Positions 33,800 to 44,700 of a DNA stretch of 64,000 bases are shown here, piece by piece. Position 1 is the stretch's first letter, and each line of letters begins with the position of its first letter. The DNA is taken from assembly GCF_011753055.1 (NCBI RefSeq), contig NZ_VWWJ01000004.1:124001-188000 (forward strand). The letters are read 5' to 3'. The notes under the pieces are model-generated. The model was not told the DNA's origin, ran no database searches, and worked only from the letters and a program-made list of their open reading frames with translations. Position numbers and translations under genes: made by a program. Source of the stretch: Burkholderia sp. Ax-1719. GTDB taxonomy: Bacteria; Pseudomonadota; Gammaproteobacteria; Burkholderiales; Burkholderiaceae.

Positions 33800-35329
33800 A
33801 TGAACGACCGTCACGAACTCACCCGTCATAGTGCCGTTGCGTTGCGCACGCTATTGCAGGCGCGCGAAATCTCCGCTGTCGAATTGCTTGATGCCTGCAT
33901 CGCGCGAATCGAAACGCTCAATCCGTATGTCAACGCCATCACGGCGACGAGTTTCGAACGGGCGCGTCTTGAAGCGCGCGCCGCCGACGCCGCACTGGCA
34001 CGCGGCGATGCCGTGGGCGTCTTGCACGGCTTGCCCATCGGCATCAAGGACCTGGAAGAGACTGAAGGTCTGCTGACCACGTATGGCTCGCCGCTTTACC
34101 GCGCGAACGTACCGTCGCAGGACAATACGCTGGTGCGCCGCCTGCGCGCAGCGGGCGCGATTGTCGTCGGTAAAACCAATGTGCCGGAAATGGGCGCGGG
34201 CGCGAACAGCTTCAATCCCGTGTGGGGCGCGACCGGCAATCCGTTCGATCCGCGTTTGAATGCGGGCGGCTCGTCGGGCGGCTCGGCTGCGGCGCTTGCG
34301 CTCGATATGGTGCCGCTCGCCAGCGGCTCGGACACGGGCGGCTCGCTGCGCATTCCGGCGGCCAAATGCGGCGTGGTGGGGTTGCGCACGTCGCCGGGAC
34401 TCGTGCCGAGCGATCGCAAGCCGCTAGGCTGGACGCCGATTGCCGTGGTGGGACCGATGGGCCGCAACGTTGAAGACACCTGGCTGCAACTCGCGGCAAC
34501 GGTGGGGCAATCGGGCAGCGATCCGCTGGGCTATCCGTTCGCCATGAACGCGACGATGGATGGCCGCGCGTCCACGGATCTGTCGAAACTGCGCGTTGGC
34601 TATACGGAAGATTTCGGCGTTTGCGAAGTCGACAACGATATTCGCGCCGTGTTTCGCCGCAAGATCGATTTTCTGCGCGGCCAGGTGGCGGTCTGCGAGC
34701 CGATCGAAGTGGACTTCGCCGGCGCACACGAATGCTTCGATGTGCTGCGCGCCGAAGCCTTCGTCGCGGGCCTGCAAAAAGCCTATGAAACCGACCCCGA
34801 TCTGCTCGGGCCGAATCCGCGCGCAAACTACGAAATGGGCATCAACCTGGGCCTCGCCGATTGCGTGCGCGCCCATGCCGACCAGACGCGCCTGTTCCGC
34901 CGTTTCCAGACGCTGTTCGACCGCTACGACGTGATTCTTTCGCCCACCACGCCGGTTTCGCCGTTCCCGTGGACGCAGCCGTATCTGAAATCCGTGAATG
35001 GCGTAGCGCTGGAAAATTACTATCGCTGGCTGTCGCTCACCTATGTGGTGACGCTGGCGACGAATCCGGCCTTGTCGCTGCCGTGCGGCGTCGATCATCG
35101 CGGCATGCCGTTCGGCTTGCAGATGATCGGCGCGTTCCGTGGCGATCTTGCGCTGCTCGACGCGGCACGCGCGTTCGAAACGCTGTTCGAGTCGTCGGAC
35201 GAAACGCGCCGCCCGATTCCCGATGTCGCGAAACTGCGCGCATCGAATGTGGATCTCAAGTCCATCGTCACGCATCCGCCCGTGCTCGATGCCGTGGCGT
35301 CTCCCCATACTTCCGCATCCGCTGTCTGA
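33800..35329 (+). CDS. Amidase signature family hydrolase
   Basis: A 509-residue amidase that hydrolyses a C-N amide bond by the Ser-cisSer-Lys mechanism. The catalytic residues are Lys83 (PIGIKDLEE), cis-Ser158 ([10 protein letters not shown]) and the nucleophile Ser182 ([12 protein letters not shown]), with the expected 24-residue spacing. It is a stand-alone hydrolase, not a GatA subunit: there are no GatB/C partners. AAAGGA precedes the ATG. The D-serine dehydratase gene starts 7 bp after its stop, so the two are cotranscribed; the amidase may release an amino acid consumed by the next enzyme. Confidence 0.93.
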   Translation: MNDRHELTRHSAVALRTLLQAREISAVELLDACIARIETLNPYVNAITATSFERARLEARAADAALARGDAVGVLHGLPIGIKDLEETEGLLTTYGSPLYRANVPSQDNTLVRRLRAAGAIVVGKTNVPEMGAGANSFNPVWGATGNPFDPRLNAGGSSGGSAAALALDMVPLASGSDTGGSLRIPAAKCGVVGLRTSPGLVPSDRKPLGWTPIAVVGPMGRNVEDTWLQLAATVGQSGSDPLGYPFAMNATMDGRASTDLSKLRVGYTEDFGVCEVDNDIRAVFRRKIDFLRGQVAVCEPIEVDFAGAHECFDVLRAEAFVAGLQKAYETDPDLLGPNPRANYEMGINLGLADCVRAHADQTRLFRRFQTLFDRYDVILSPTTPVSPFPWTQPYLKSVNGVALENYYRWLSLTYVVTLATNPALSLPCGVDHRGMPFGLQMIGAFRGDLALLDAARAFETLFESSDETRRPIPDVAKLRASNVDLKSIVTHPPVLDAVASPHTSASAV

Positions 35330-35336
35330 TCAGAAA

Positions 35337-36698
35337 ATGACCGATTCCCTCTACGGCAAGCCGCTCGAAACGTGGCTGCACGACTATCCGCTTCTGCGTG
35401 CGCTGATGGCGCTCGAACCCGTCGAGTGGTTCAACCCGGCCGTCGCGCCGTTGCACGTAGCGCTCAACGACATTGCGCTCGACGCGTCGGATATCGCCGA
35501 TGCCAGCGCGCGCCTGCAACGCTTTGCGCCGCTGCTCGCCGAGTCCTTCGCCGATGTGCGCGAGGCGGGCGGCATCATCGAATCGCCGCTGACCGAAGTC
35601 CCCGCGTTCGCCGCTGCGGTGAGCCAACGCTACGACGCAGCAACGCCACCACGCCTGCTGCTCAAGCAGGACAGCCATCTGCCGATCTCCGGCTCGATCA
35701 AGGCGCGCGGCGGCATTTATGAAGTGCTTTTTCACGCGGAGCAACTGGCGCTGCGCCACGGCCTGCTCAAAGAGGGCGACGATTATCGCGTGCTGGCCAG
35801 CGACGCGTGCCGCGCGCTGTTTCGCGAGCACAGCATCGCAGTGGGATCGACGGGCAATCTGGGCATGTCGATTGGCATTGCGAGCGCGACGCTGGGTTTC
35901 ACCACGACCGTGCATATGTCCGCCGACGCGCGCCAATGGAAGAAGGACCGCCTGCGCGCGCACGGTGTGACGGTGGTGGAGTACGCGGGCGACTACGGCG
36001 AAGCGATCGAAAGCGGGCGACGTCTGGCCCAAAACGATCCGAAGTGTCATTTCGTCGACGATGAAAACTCGACGACGCTGTTCCTTGGCTATGCGGTTGC
36101 GGGCGAACGTCTCAAGCGTCAGCTTGACGCCGCAAATGTTCGTGTGGACGCGCAGCATCCCTTGTTTGTGTATCTGCCGTGCGGCGTGGGCGGCGGTCCT
36201 GGCGGCGTAGCATTCGGCTTGAAGCTGGCATTCGGCGACGCGGTGCGCTGCATTTTTGCGGAGCCCACGCACTCGCCGTGCATGCTGATGGGCGTGCTGA
36301 CCGGATTGCACGAACAACTCGCTGTGCAGGACTTCGGCATCGATAACTTCACGGCCGCCGACGGCCTGGCGGTGGGGCGTCCCTCCGGTTTCGTGGGGCG
36401 CGCAATGCAACGCATGATCGACGGCTATTACACGGTTGAGGATGGCGAACTTTATGCGCTGCTTGCGCTGATGGCGCAAACGCAGGATATCCGTCTGGAG
36501 CCGTCAGCGCTGGCGGGCGCGCCGGGCTTCGCGCGCGTCACGAAAGAGCAGCAGGGCTATCGCACGCGCATGAATCTCGACGATGCGGCCATGCGCCACG
36601 CCACCCATATCATCTGGGCGACGGGCGGGGGCATGGTGCCGCAAGCGGAAATGAGTGCGTATCTGGAAGCGGGCAGGCAAGCGCTGGCGAAAGCCTGA
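35337..36698 (+). CDS. dsdA: D-serine dehydratase
   Basis: A 453-residue PLP enzyme deaminating D-serine to pyruvate and ammonia. The PLP lysine is Lys122 in SGSIKARGG. The glycine-rich phosphate cup is [17 protein letters not shown] ([16 protein letters not shown]), and [19 protein letters not shown] follows. Length agrees with DsdA of enteric bacteria, about 442. There is no DsdC or DsdX neighbour; instead it is coupled to an amidase and preceded by a LysR regulator and MFS permease. Related D-threonine or other hydroxy amino acid activity cannot be excluded. It is convergent with the chemoreceptor gene, 24 bp away. Confidence 0.93.
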   Translation: MTDSLYGKPLETWLHDYPLLRALMALEPVEWFNPAVAPLHVALNDIALDASDIADASARLQRFAPLLAESFADVREAGGIIESPLTEVPAFAAAVSQRYDAATPPRLLLKQDSHLPISGSIKARGGIYEVLFHAEQLALRHGLLKEGDDYRVLASDACRALFREHSIAVGSTGNLGMSIGIASATLGFTTTVHMSADARQWKKDRLRAHGVTVVEYAGDYGEAIESGRRLAQNDPKCHFVDDENSTTLFLGYAVAGERLKRQLDAANVRVDAQHPLFVYLPCGVGGGPGGVAFGLKLAFGDAVRCIFAEPTHSPCMLMGVLTGLHEQLAVQDFGIDNFTAADGLAVGRPSGFVGRAMQRMIDGYYTVEDGELYALLALMAQTQDIRLEPSALAGAPGFARVTKEQQGYRTRMNLDDAAMRHATHIIWATGGGMVPQAEMSAYLEAGRQALAKA

Positions 36699-36722
36699 TC
36701 GCGCTTGCACGCCCCAGGTGGA

Positions 36723-38285
36723 TCAGGCCGAAAACACCGCCACCGCGCCTTGCAGACGCATCGCCTGTTCGTCGAGCGCATGCGCGGCAGCGGCGGCCTC
36801 TTCCACGAGCGCCGCGTTTTGCTGCGTCACCTGATCCATCTGCGAAATGGCCTGATTGACCTGTTCGAGACCGCGGCTCTGCTCGTTTGAGGCCTGCGCA
36901 ATGGCCTCGAATACCTGTTTTGCCGAAGCGATATCGGCGCGCAGACGCACCATGGTCGCGCCGACATCATGCGCGCGCGTCACGCCGCCTGAAATCGACG
37001 CCGTCGAATGCTCGATCAGTTCCTTGATCTCCTTCGCGGCCGTGGAGGAGCGCTGCGCGAGCGAGCGCACTTCCGACGCGACCACCGCAAAGCCGCGTCC
37101 TTCCGTGCCCGCTCGCGCCGCTTCCACGGCGGCGTTCAGCGCGAGGATATTGGTCTGGAACGCGATGCCTTCGATGATCGCCGTGATGGACGCGATCTTC
37201 TCCGCGCTGCCGGACGCCTCGTTCATCGTCTCGATCATTTGCGCCGACATGGTGTTGCCGGCATTCACGGCGTCCATCGCGCGCACGATCACCTCGCAGG
37301 CGTGGCGCGCGTTGTCGGCATTCTGGCGCACGGCTTCGGTCAGTTCGTGTGTGGTCGCGGACGTTTCTTCGAGTGCGGCGGCCTGCTGCTCGGTGCGTGA
37401 AGAAAGATCCGTATTGCCCGCCGCGATCTGCGCGGCGCCCACCTTGACGGCTTCCACGCCATGCGTGACCGAGCCGACGATGGTTTGCAACGACGTCTGC
37501 ATTGCGTCCATGGCGGCCAGCAGGCGGCCGGTTTCATCGGTGCGGTCGCGCTCGATGCGGCTGTCCAGACGGCCCGCAGCGATGGCCTGCGCGGTTTCGA
37601 CGGCGCGCGCGAGCGGATCGCGAATCGCGCCCACCAGCCAGCGGCCGGCCAGCGCCGCGCACAACACGGCCAGCGCTGCTGCAAGCGCGACGCTCGCGTA
37701 GATCGTGTGACGCAGCGAAGCGAGATCAGCGGTGCGCGTATCGATGCGCTCGCGCTCGGCCTTATCGAGCGCATCGACGGCGGAAATCATGTCGCCTGTG
37801 CCCAGAAAACTGCCGAAACCCTCGGTGAGCGCGCTCAACTGCGCGATGGTGGCGCTGCCCTCGTTGACGTGCGTGCGCATCGACAGCATCGGATCGACGA
37901 CTTTCGCTTCCCACGCGTCGTACTGCGCGACCGCCGTATCGACGAGTTGATTGCGCGCGGTGTCGCTGGCGTCGAGCGCCTTGATGGCGTCCATGCGCTT
38001 GCGGAAGTCGCCGATGTGATCGACTTTCCACTTCAGGTGACCGGGCTGGCCGTCGAGGTTATAGGCCAACACCGCCCAGATGATGTTGAGGTAATCGGCG
38101 CTCGCGTCCTTGACGAGCAGTTGCGCCTGCACGGATACGGCGTTTTGCTGCTGCTTCTGGTCGATGGCGTTGAGGCCGTACCAGCACACGGCCGAACTCA
38201 CGAGAAAGACTGCGATGACGACGCAGAACGCCGTGGTCAACTTCTTGCCGATCGAGAGGTTCTGCATCTGGTTCTGCACCTTCAT
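36723..38285 (-). CDS. Methyl-accepting chemotaxis protein
   Basis: A 520-residue transmembrane chemoreceptor. Helix 1 (about 12-35) and helix 2 (about 195-215) bracket a periplasmic four-helix-bundle sensor domain; a HAMP segment follows ([20 protein letters not shown]), then the signalling coiled coil with the conserved tip [20 protein letters not shown]. There is no C-terminal NWETF-type tether. The start at 38285 gives the usual short cytoplasmic N terminus. Upstream are palindromic GGTAT elements (38348-38398) that may be operator sites. It stands alone, convergent with dsdA, so its ligand may be linked to that operon. Confidence 0.92.
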   Translation of the reverse strand: MKVQNQMQNLSIGKKLTTAFCVVIAVFLVSSAVCWYGLNAIDQKQQQNAVSVQAQLLVKDASADYLNIIWAVLAYNLDGQPGHLKWKVDHIGDFRKRMDAIKALDASDTARNQLVDTAVAQYDAWEAKVVDPMLSMRTHVNEGSATIAQLSALTEGFGSFLGTGDMISAVDALDKAERERIDTRTADLASLRHTIYASVALAAALAVLCAALAGRWLVGAIRDPLARAVETAQAIAAGRLDSRIERDRTDETGRLLAAMDAMQTSLQTIVGSVTHGVEAVKVGAAQIAAGNTDLSSRTEQQAAALEETSATTHELTEAVRQNADNARHACEVIVRAMDAVNAGNTMSAQMIETMNEASGSAEKIASITAIIEGIAFQTNILALNAAVEAARAGTEGRGFAVVASEVRSLAQRSSTAAKEIKELIEHSTASISGGVTRAHDVGATMVRLRADIASAKQVFEAIAQASNEQSRGLEQVNQAISQMDQVTQQNAALVEEAAAAAHALDEQAMRLQGAVAVFSA

Positions 38286-38695
38286 GGTCACGTCGAAATC
38301 GTGGAAATGCCACGCGCATCCGCCCTGCGGGATTGTGGTTGTAATACGGTATACCAACATAATGATGCGGACAAGCGCAATTGGTATATGGAATACCACT
38401 ATGGTCGGGGGAGGGATTTGGAGGGATTTGTCGTCCGAAAGGACGGTCATGACGGAATGGGGGAGCCACGGTAAGTCGCAACCCAGGCACGAACAATGCG
38501 CCTTGCATACCCCTGGCTGCTCTCTACAATAAAGATCGACACGCAGTTTTCGCATTGGCAGCGCTTTCCGGTATTCATCCGATCCGTTCTCCGCACGCCT
38601 TTTCCCTTCCCGCCACCCTTTCGCTGTCAAGTGCTGCCCGGCGCTACCCATTTGCGGTAGCCGGCCTTGATCGACCGTGTCCAACGGAGGCAATG
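38286..38695. promoter_or_regulatory. Divergent promoter region with GGTAT inverted repeats
   Basis: A 410-bp region between the divergent chemoreceptor and DUF1326 genes, without a convincing gene. GGTATACC (38348-38355) is a perfect palindrome, and TGGTAT-N5-ATACCA (38382-38398) is a 6-bp inverted repeat 26 bp further. The two share the GGTAT/ATACC half-site. Such TGGTATACCA-like sites are typical of GntR regulators (UxuR/ExuR type), but no such gene is adjacent. The 38500-38690 part shows only the ACGGAGG binding site of the next gene. Confidence 0.4.
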
Positions 38696-39298
38696 ATGAG
38701 CTACCACCTTGAAGGCCGTCTGCTAGAGGTTTGCAACTGTCGCGTGCTGTGTCCCTGCTGGATCGGCGAAGATCCCGATTTCGGCACTTGCCAGTCCATC
38801 GTTTCATGGCACTTCGACAAGGGCACGATCGACGGCGTGGATGTCGCGGGCAACACGCTCGCCGCCGTTTGCCAGATCCCCGGCAACGTCCTGAAAGGCG
38901 ACTGGTCGGTGGCGATCTACCTCAGCGACCACGCCACCGATGAACAGGAGGCGGCGCTTCTCAAGGTCTACACAGGGCAGGCGGGCGGCCCGGTCGCCGA
39001 TCTCGCCAAGTTGATCGGCAATGTGGTTTCAGTCGAGCGCGCGCCGATCCAGTTCGATGTCAATGGCGGCAAAGGCACGCTCAAGATCGGCCAGGACTAC
39101 CACGCCGATCTTGAGCCGTACACGGGACCCAATGGCGCGACCACGACCTTGACCGACACCGTGTTTTCCACGGTTCCCGGCGCGCCGGTGTTTGTCGGCA
39201 AGGCGCCGGTCTATCGCGCGATGAACAAGGCACTGGGCATCGACGTGAGCCTGAAGGATCACAACGCGCTGCAGAGCACGTTCCGCTTCGACGCCTGA
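38696..39298 (+). CDS. DUF1326 protein
   Basis: A 200-residue soluble protein of the DUF1326 family (COG5588-like). The cysteine-rich start [20 protein letters not shown], with Cys13, Cys15, Cys19 and Cys21, suggests metal or redox binding. ACGGAGG stands 5 nt before ATG 38696; the overlapping ATG 38693 is too close. It is followed by a DUF2182 membrane protein 40 bp downstream, a pairing that recurs in proteobacteria. Function is not established; metal handling is an inference from the cysteines and from the partner. Confidence 0.88.
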   Translation: MSYHLEGRLLEVCNCRVLCPCWIGEDPDFGTCQSIVSWHFDKGTIDGVDVAGNTLAAVCQIPGNVLKGDWSVAIYLSDHATDEQEAALLKVYTGQAGGPVADLAKLIGNVVSVERAPIQFDVNGGKGTLKIGQDYHADLEPYTGPNGATTTLTDTVFSTVPGAPVFVGKAPVYRAMNKALGIDVSLKDHNALQSTFRFDA

Positions 39299-39338
39299 CG
39301 CGGCTCGCTCGCTTGTACTGGCGACGCACGAGTCGACC

Positions 39339-40130
39339 ATGCCTGCTGCCGCGCGTCATCGGCGCATCTTCGTGCCCGTGCTCGGCGCTATGGTGCTGCT
39401 CGCGTGGATCACCTTGTGGCTGTGGGCGCGCAGTCCCTACGGGCGTTATCTGGATCATGGCGACGCGCTGTCGTCGGGGCCGGGCGCGGGCTTGTGCCGC
39501 GCCATTCCTGGTGGATCGCCGGTTCTGCAGGTGCTGCTCTACGCGCTCTCATGGACGCTCATGATCATGGCGATGATGCTGCCCACCACGCTTTCGCTCT
39601 TTAGCGTGGTCGAGCGCATCGTCACCGGGCGGCCCGATCGATTGCGTCTGCTGTGGTTGCTGTTTGTCGGCTATGTCGCGGTGTGGAGCGCATTCGGTTT
39701 GCTCGCGCATGGGTTGCACACGCTGCTGCTGGACGGCATCGCGCGGGTGCCCGCGATGATCGGCTATGGATGGTTGATCGGCGCGGCGACGCTGGCGCTG
39801 GCGGGCGCGTTCCAGTTCAGCAAACTCAAGTACCGATGCTTGGAGCAATGCCGCACGCCGTTGAGTTTCGTGATCGGCCATTGGCGTGGCCGCGCGCCGG
39901 GTCGTGAGGCGTTCGTTCTGGGCCTGCGCCATGGGCTCCTTTGCGTTGGATGCTGCTGGGCGCTGATGCTGCTGATGTTCGTCGTCGGTGCGGGCAGTCT
40001 CGGCTGGATGCTGGTGCTCGCGTGCGTGATGGCCGTCGAGAAAAATATCGCGTGGGGACGGCGCTTGAGCGCGCCGCTAGGCGCAGCTTTGCTGGTGTGG
40101 TCCGCTCTGCTGGTTGCAACTCACGCCTGA
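39339..40130 (+). CDS. DUF2182 integral membrane protein
   Basis: A 263-residue protein with about six helices, matching DUF2182, described as a predicted metal-binding membrane protein (COG5486). Family features are the helix with TLMIMAMMLPTTLSLFSVV (Met-rich, conserved Pro), the loop QFSKLKYRCLEQCRTPLSF with a CxxxC pair, and GLRHGLLCVGCCWALMLLMF with a CxxCC cluster. The methionine and cysteine positions in membrane segments would suit a soft metal such as copper. It forms a two-gene unit with the DUF1326 gene; the EamA gene 17 bp downstream may share the transcript. Confidence 0.88.
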   Translation: MPAAARHRRIFVPVLGAMVLLAWITLWLWARSPYGRYLDHGDALSSGPGAGLCRAIPGGSPVLQVLLYALSWTLMIMAMMLPTTLSLFSVVERIVTGRPDRLRLLWLLFVGYVAVWSAFGLLAHGLHTLLLDGIARVPAMIGYGWLIGAATLALAGAFQFSKLKYRCLEQCRTPLSFVIGHWRGRAPGREAFVLGLRHGLLCVGCCWALMLLMFVVGAGSLGWMLVLACVMAVEKNIAWGRRLSAPLGAALLVWSALLVATHA

Positions 40131-40147
40131 TTCGCTTGCGAGTCCGA

Positions 40148-41065
40148 ATGAATGCGCGTACGGATCGTTTGCCGCCGCCCGTCGCCCGCACGGTGCTGCT
40201 TACATGCATAGCAATGGTGGCGTTCGCGTCCAATTCGTTGCTATGCCGGCTGGCCTTGCAGCATGCGAGCATTGATGCGGCGAGTTTCGCCAGCATCCGG
40301 CTGGTGTGCGGCGCGGCCATGTTGAGCATGCTCGTGCGTCTGGGTCATGGCCGTGCGCAGCAGCCGAAGGCGGACTGGCTCGCGGCAACGATGCTGTTCG
40401 CCTATGTCGCGTTCTTCTCGTTCGCCTACCTGAGCGTGAGTGCGGCGACGGGCGCGTTGATCCTGTTCGGCGCGGTCCAGTTGACGATGTTCGCGTCGGG
40501 CCTGCGCGCGGGCGAGCAGTTCGCGCCGCTTGCATGGCTCGGTCTCGCGCTGGCGCTCGCGGGACTGCTCTATCTGGTTTCGCCCGGCCTCACCGCGCCG
40601 CAACCGTGGGGCGCGGTCCTGATGAGCGCGGCGGGCGTCGCATGGGGCGTTTACTCATTGCGCGGGCGAGGCGTCGCCGATCCGCTGGCGGCCACGGCGG
40701 CCAACTTCCTGCGTGCCGCTCCGATGGCGTTGATCCTGAGCCTGCTGTTGCATGGCCGCTTTCACGTCGCGCCAGCCGGCATTGCGCTGGCGATGACATC
40801 GGGCGCGCTGACGTCGGGCATCGGCTACGTGATCTGGTATGCGGCGCTCAAGGGCCTCTCCGCGATGCGCGCCGCGACCGTACAACTCTCGGTGCCGCCG
40901 ATCGCGGCGTTCGGGGCCGTGGCGTTTTTGTCGGAAGGGATTTCCATGCGGCTGGTGAGTGCGTCGATCGCGATTCTTGGCGGCATTGCACTTGCGCTGG
41001 CGGGGCGAATGCAGGTTGAGCGCGTTCTGCCCGCTTCCGTTGAGGAGCACAAGCGCGGGCATTAG
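40148..41065 (+). CDS. EamA family transporter (DMT superfamily)
   Basis: A 305-residue permease with ten helices in two EamA repeats. The first repeat begins LLTCIAMVAFASNSLLCRLAL and the second near WGAVLMSAAGVAWGVYSLRG; RAATVQLSVPPIAAFGAVAF is the typical conserved segment of helix 9. Family members export metabolites or amino acids. The start is the ATG at 40148. It follows the DUF2182 gene by 17 bp, so it may be cotranscribed, though a functional link is not obvious. Confidence 0.9.
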   Translation: MNARTDRLPPPVARTVLLTCIAMVAFASNSLLCRLALQHASIDAASFASIRLVCGAAMLSMLVRLGHGRAQQPKADWLAATMLFAYVAFFSFAYLSVSAATGALILFGAVQLTMFASGLRAGEQFAPLAWLGLALALAGLLYLVSPGLTAPQPWGAVLMSAAGVAWGVYSLRGRGVADPLAATAANFLRAAPMALILSLLLHGRFHVAPAGIALAMTSGALTSGIGYVIWYAALKGLSAMRAATVQLSVPPIAAFGAVAFLSEGISMRLVSASIAILGGIALALAGRMQVERVLPASVEEHKRGH

Positions 41066-41255
41066 GCTATGGATCGCCGAGACAGCCCAGCGCACCCGCA
41101 ACCCCGCATCGCCTGCTTTGCCACTCGCCTTTAAATGTGTTCACGATTTATGATGGCCGGATTGGCTCTGTCCCCACTGAGCGTAGGCGCGTTCCCACGA
41201 ATTCGAGGAGAAGCGTTACGCTTGAGAGTACGACGCCGAACCCCATTTATCTTTC

Positions 41256-41702
41256 GTGAACCAGCGAATCCGTCCCCCTTTGCCCCCGGCATGGCCATTT
41301 CCGCCGAGTCGCGACGTTACCGGTCGCGCCTTTGGCGATCTCGTTGCGCTGCAATATCGCGGCGCGAACGTGTGGCTCTGGAAGTGCCGCTGCGGTTCGC
41401 ATCTGAGCGCAACGCTCGCCGAGGTGGAGAGCGGGCAGACGCGCGATTGCGGCTGCGGTGAGCAGCGCCGCGTCTGGCGCTCGCGGCCCGGCTCGCCGTC
41501 GCTCAAGGGCGGGGAAGTCTTCGGCCAGTTGACGACCGAACGCTACGCCGGCGATGGGCTGTGGGTGTGCCGCTGCGAATGCGGCAATGAAGTGAGCGTG
41601 AGCGCCGGACGCCTGCGTCTCGGCCAGGCGCGTTCGTGCGGGCGCTGCTTTGGCGCTTCTAACGGCGCTTCTAATGGCACTCCGAACGCTTCGACAAGCT
41701 AG
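41256..41702 (+). CDS. Small protein with two zinc-ribbon-like repeats
   Basis: A 148-residue protein made of two copies of a CxC...CGC module: VWLWKCRCGSHLSATLAEVE ending in DCGCG, and LWVCRCECGNEVSVSAGRLR ending in SCGRC. Each copy is preceded by a GDLVALQYRG / GQLTTERYAG-type strand. This pattern occurs beside HNH and AP2 domains in phage and mobile-element proteins, where it is thought to bind zinc and nucleic acid; here neither domain is present. The GTG start has no strong binding site, and the Ser/Asn-rich tail is low complexity. The stop codon overlaps that of the convergent GGDEF/EAL gene (CTAG at 41699-41702). Confidence 0.65.
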   Translation: MNQRIRPPLPPAWPFPPSRDVTGRAFGDLVALQYRGANVWLWKCRCGSHLSATLAEVESGQTRDCGCGEQRRVWRSRPGSPSLKGGEVFGQLTTERYAGDGLWVCRCECGNEVSVSAGRLRLGQARSCGRCFGASNGASNGTPNASTS

Positions 41703-44700
41703 ACCGCTTCGTCCACGCAGGCGTCGGCGCGCGATTGCAGCCAGTCCGCAAGCGCTTCGTGCGGCAACGGTCTCGCATAGAGAAAGCCCTGCAATTCGTC
41801 GCAGCCAATCCGCCTGAGCGCCTCGGCCTCGTGTGCCTGCTCGACGCCTTCGGCCACCACCCGCAAACCCAGTTCGTGGCCAAGTTCGACGATGGCGCGG
41901 ATCACCGCCAGATCGGCGCTGGCTTCCAGCCGGCCATTCACAAAAGCGCGATCGATCTTGAGCCGGTCGAGCGGAAAGCGATGCAGATAGCTCAGGCTCG
42001 AATAGCCCGTGCCGAAATCATCGAGCGACAGCTTGACACCTAGCGCGCGAATCTCGTTGACCACGCCCAGATAGCGGTCGACGCTCTCCATCAGCACCGT
42101 TTCCGTGATTTCGAGTTCGAGACTGCCCGCTTCGACGCGATGGGCCGCGAGGCTGTCGCGCAGTCGGTTCACCAGTTGCGCATCGTCGCGCAATTGCACC
42201 ACCGAAAGATTGATCGACACGCGTATTTCTGGCAGTCCCGCCGCGCGCCAGCGCGCGATCTGGCGGCACGCTTCGTCGATCACCCACGCGCCAATCGGCA
42301 CAATGAGCCGCGTGTCTTCCGCGATCGGAATGAAGTCCGCTGGCGGCACCGGTCCCAGATGCGGATGCTGCCAGCGCAGCAGCGCTTCCACGCTCATCAG
42401 TTCGCCGCTCGCGGCATGCACGCAGGGCTGATACGCGAGCCATAGCTCGTCGCGCTCGATCGCCGTGCGCAGATGCGTTTCCAGTTCCAGCCGATGGCGC
42501 GTGCTTTCCGCCATTTCGCGCGAGAAGAATTTGACCAGATTACGCCCGGCCGATTTCGCGCGATACATGGCGGCATCGGCGTTCTGCATCAGCGTTTCGA
42601 TATCGTCGCCGTCGTCGGGATACAGCGCGATGCCGATGCTGCACGCCACCTGCAAGGTACTGCCGCCGATCATGTGCGGTTCGCGCATCAGCGGCAGAAG
42701 GCGCTCGTCGATCAAGCGCGCGACATCGCTGGCTTCGCCCGCATCGCCGAGCAGCACTGTGAATTCGTCGCCGCCCAGACGGCTGACCGTATCGCCCGCC
42801 CGCACCGATTGCAGCAGCCGCCGCGAAACCGAGCGCAGCAGGCCGTCGCCCGCGTGGTGGCCGAAGGTGTCGTTGATGTCCTTGAAGCGATCGAGGTCGA
42901 TAAAGAGCACGGCAACGCGCCCGCGCGTGAGCCGCGCCTGTTCGATGGCGCCGCCCACGCGCTTCGTGAAGAGCGCGCGATTGGGCAGTTCGGTGAGCAC
43001 GTCGTGCTCGGCGAGGAACTGGATGCGCGCTTCGCTTTTCTTGCGGTCGGTGATGTCGATCAGCGTGCAGATGTAGTGCGAGACGTTGCCGCGCTTGTCG
43101 CGCACGGCGCTGATCATGAGCCACGCGGGATAGTCGCCGCCCGCGCGTCGGCGCACCACGGCTTCGCCGTTCCAGACACTGGCGATATCGACCAGCGCAG
43201 TCAGTTGGGCCATCAACGGTTCGCCGTTGCCGCTGGCGACGATGAATTGCGGCAGCTTCCCGCTGATGATGCCCGCGCGATACCCGGTTGCGCGATAGAA
43301 CGAGGCGTTGGCGGTCAACAGGCGGCGCTCGCTGTCGAGAATGAGGATGGCTTCCGACGACGCCTCGAACACCTTGGCCCACAGTTCCAGACGCTGCTCC
43401 ATCAGTTTGATCTGGTTGATCGGCGTGAAGGCGGTGAGTACGGCGTCGCGGCCCTGGAAAGTGAGGCGGCGCGCGGAGAGCATGGCCCACGTCGGTTCGA
43501 CGCTGGCCATCCAGCGCACTTCGAATTCGTCGATGGCGCCGCGATCCGAAAGCTGCTGGAAAAAGCGCGCCCGCACCGCCGAATCGAGTCCGTATGCCCA
43601 CGGGTCGGACGTGCAGCCATTGAGCCAGTACAGCGCGGGATGGTTGGCGTGCAGCACTTCGTGGCCCGGCACGGCCGTGACCATCATCGGCACCGGCGTG
43701 GCTTCCACCAGCGCGTGCTGGGCTTCCGAGGCGCGCGCCGTGGCGGCGAGCTCCTTTTGTACGTCGCGTTCGTGATCGAGCTGCGCCAGCATGTCGTTGA
43801 AGCCGCTCACGAGCTGGCCGATTTCATCCTGGCTGTGCCACGTTGCGCGTTGGCGGTGATCGCCCGTGCGCCGCACGGTATCCATCACGCGTGCGAGATG
43901 ACGCAGTGGCCGCGAGATCTGCTGCGCGACCAGATAGACCATCGAGAGAATGCCGCACAGCAGGAACAGGGCCGTGCCCAGATGCAGCCACATGCGCGAA
44001 AAGAGGCCGCTCACGCGTGTTTGCAGCAGTGTGTCGAGTTCCGCGCCGGTGGCGCGCCAGGCATCGCCCACGCGCGCGACCAACGCCTGTTGGGCCGCAT
44101 CTGCCGCCGCGCGCGTGGCATCGTCCGCGCCACCGTTGGCGACCGCAAGACGCGCCGCGCCACGATACGTTTCGATTGCAGCAAGCAATTGCGCGACCGG
44201 CATGGCGAGTGCCAGCTTCACGTCTTCGTTCGCCGCGCCCGCTTCGGCGAAGTCGGAGCGTAGCCCTTGCGCAACGGCGTCGAGCTGGCCTTCGAGTACG
44301 AGATAGCGCGTGCTCAGTTCGCGCTGTTGCTGCGCATCGCGGCTGCCCTCGTGCAGACGATGGCCGATGCCGTCCACGGCGTCGAGGAGGGCGGGGTAGC
44401 GCAGGATCGACAGCGACATCGAGTAATAGCTGTCGAGATCCGGATCGAGAATGAGGTTCGACTGATTACCCACGCGCGTGATCAGATCGCGGCAGGCTTC
44501 GAGCGCATCGCGCACGGCGGTGGATTGCGCCGCGCGCGGTGCATGCGAGAGCGCATCGAGCGCGCTGCGCAAGCGTGTATTCAACTCGCCGCTTTGCATG
44601 TTGGCGCCGTATTGCTGCTCGGCGCGGGCGAGCGCAGTGCGGGTCTGCTCGATGTGCTTCGTGTCGAAACTGCCGCCCGCGCCGCGCAGGGCGACATCGA

